A stretch of DNA of 33,029 nt from Desulfobulbaceae bacterium (GTDB lineage: Bacteria; Desulfobacterota; Desulfobulbia; Desulfobulbales; Desulfocapsaceae): contig JAITSS010000051.1 of the NCBI GenBank assembly GCA_031287565.1, forward strand, positions 1 through 33,029, in the 5' to 3' direction. Within the stretch, counting starts at the first letter, position 1. The number at the start of each line of letters is the position of its first letter. The notes beneath the pieces are model-generated. The model searched no databases, had not been told where the DNA came from, and was given only the letters and a program-made list of their open reading frames with translations. A program made the translations under genes and the position numbers. This document shows positions 32,992 through 33,029 of this stretch, one piece after another.

Positions 32992-33029
32992 TGACCCGCG
33001 TGAAGTAAAGAGCGGCTTCGCCGAGGTAC

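Noticed and set aside
1-33029. CRISPR arrays, rRNA, tRNA genes and prophage modules
   Set aside because: I looked for regular repeat-spacer arrays, tRNA TpsiC-arm patterns and phage structural genes and saw none. A covariance-model scan would be needed to exclude a small RNA gene.

Overview
The window reads as a chromosomal, origin-proximal segment of a Gram-negative, probably anaerobic bacterium. The Gram-negative features are an RND efflux pump with its periplasmic adaptor, several lipoprotein signal peptides, a glycine-zipper envelope lipoprotein, and an E. coli-length GyrB (805 aa) with the long insertion typical of proteobacterial GyrB. Hydrogenase maturation genes (hypFCDE) and the nickel-pincer gene larC point to nickel metalloenzymes and an anaerobic, hydrogen-using life. 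A deltaproteobacterial (Desulfobacterota-like) source fits best, but this is inference; the sequence contains no rRNA to test it.

Layout. Positions 1-111 hold the tail of a transposase, resembling the ISL3 family, cut by the window edge. Positions 140-4326 (minus) are an RND pump gene and its membrane-fusion partner. Next come a plus-strand NAD(P)-dependent sugar epimerase/dehydratase-like gene, a minus-strand diguanylate cyclase with an extracytoplasmic sensor, and a tightly overlapping minus-strand housekeeping operon, def-fmt-larC-pgpA. A rhodanese-domain lipoprotein diverges from plsY. From 11926 to 21764 runs a minus-strand replication and segregation block, transcribed parA-parB, then hemC-dnaN-gyrB-gyrA-gpsA. 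A glycine-zipper lipoprotein follows.

Positions 22317-22780 are the only long gene-poor stretch. It is AT-rich and marks a sharp change of gene orientation: almost everything to the left is on the minus strand, and every gene from 22781 to 32485 is on the plus strand. With parAB, dnaN and gyrBA beside it, this is the best candidate in the window for the replication origin (or the edge of it), although dnaA is not here. The right arm carries a nitronate monooxygenase/FabK-like flavoprotein, pcnB, the hypF-hypC-hypD-hypE operon, a methyltransferase of the archaeal/eukaryotic Trm5 (Met10+) type that is unexpected in a bacterium, and a beta-CASP metallo-beta-lactamase RNase. A small two-helix membrane protein lies convergent to the RNase gene.

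How the genes work together: HypF and HypE make the cyanide ligands, and HypC and HypD assemble the Fe(CN)2CO unit of [NiFe] hydrogenase. HypA/HypB and the hydrogenase itself are not in the window. Def and Fmt act at the two ends of N-formylmethionine metabolism. PlsY, GpsA and PgpA all serve phospholipid synthesis. The most interesting items are the Trm5-like protein, which has lost the usual Asn-Leu-Pro motif; the candidate origin at the strand switch; an isoleucine at the GyrA quinolone-resistance position 83; and a dispersed intergenic repeat between hypE and the Trm5-like gene.
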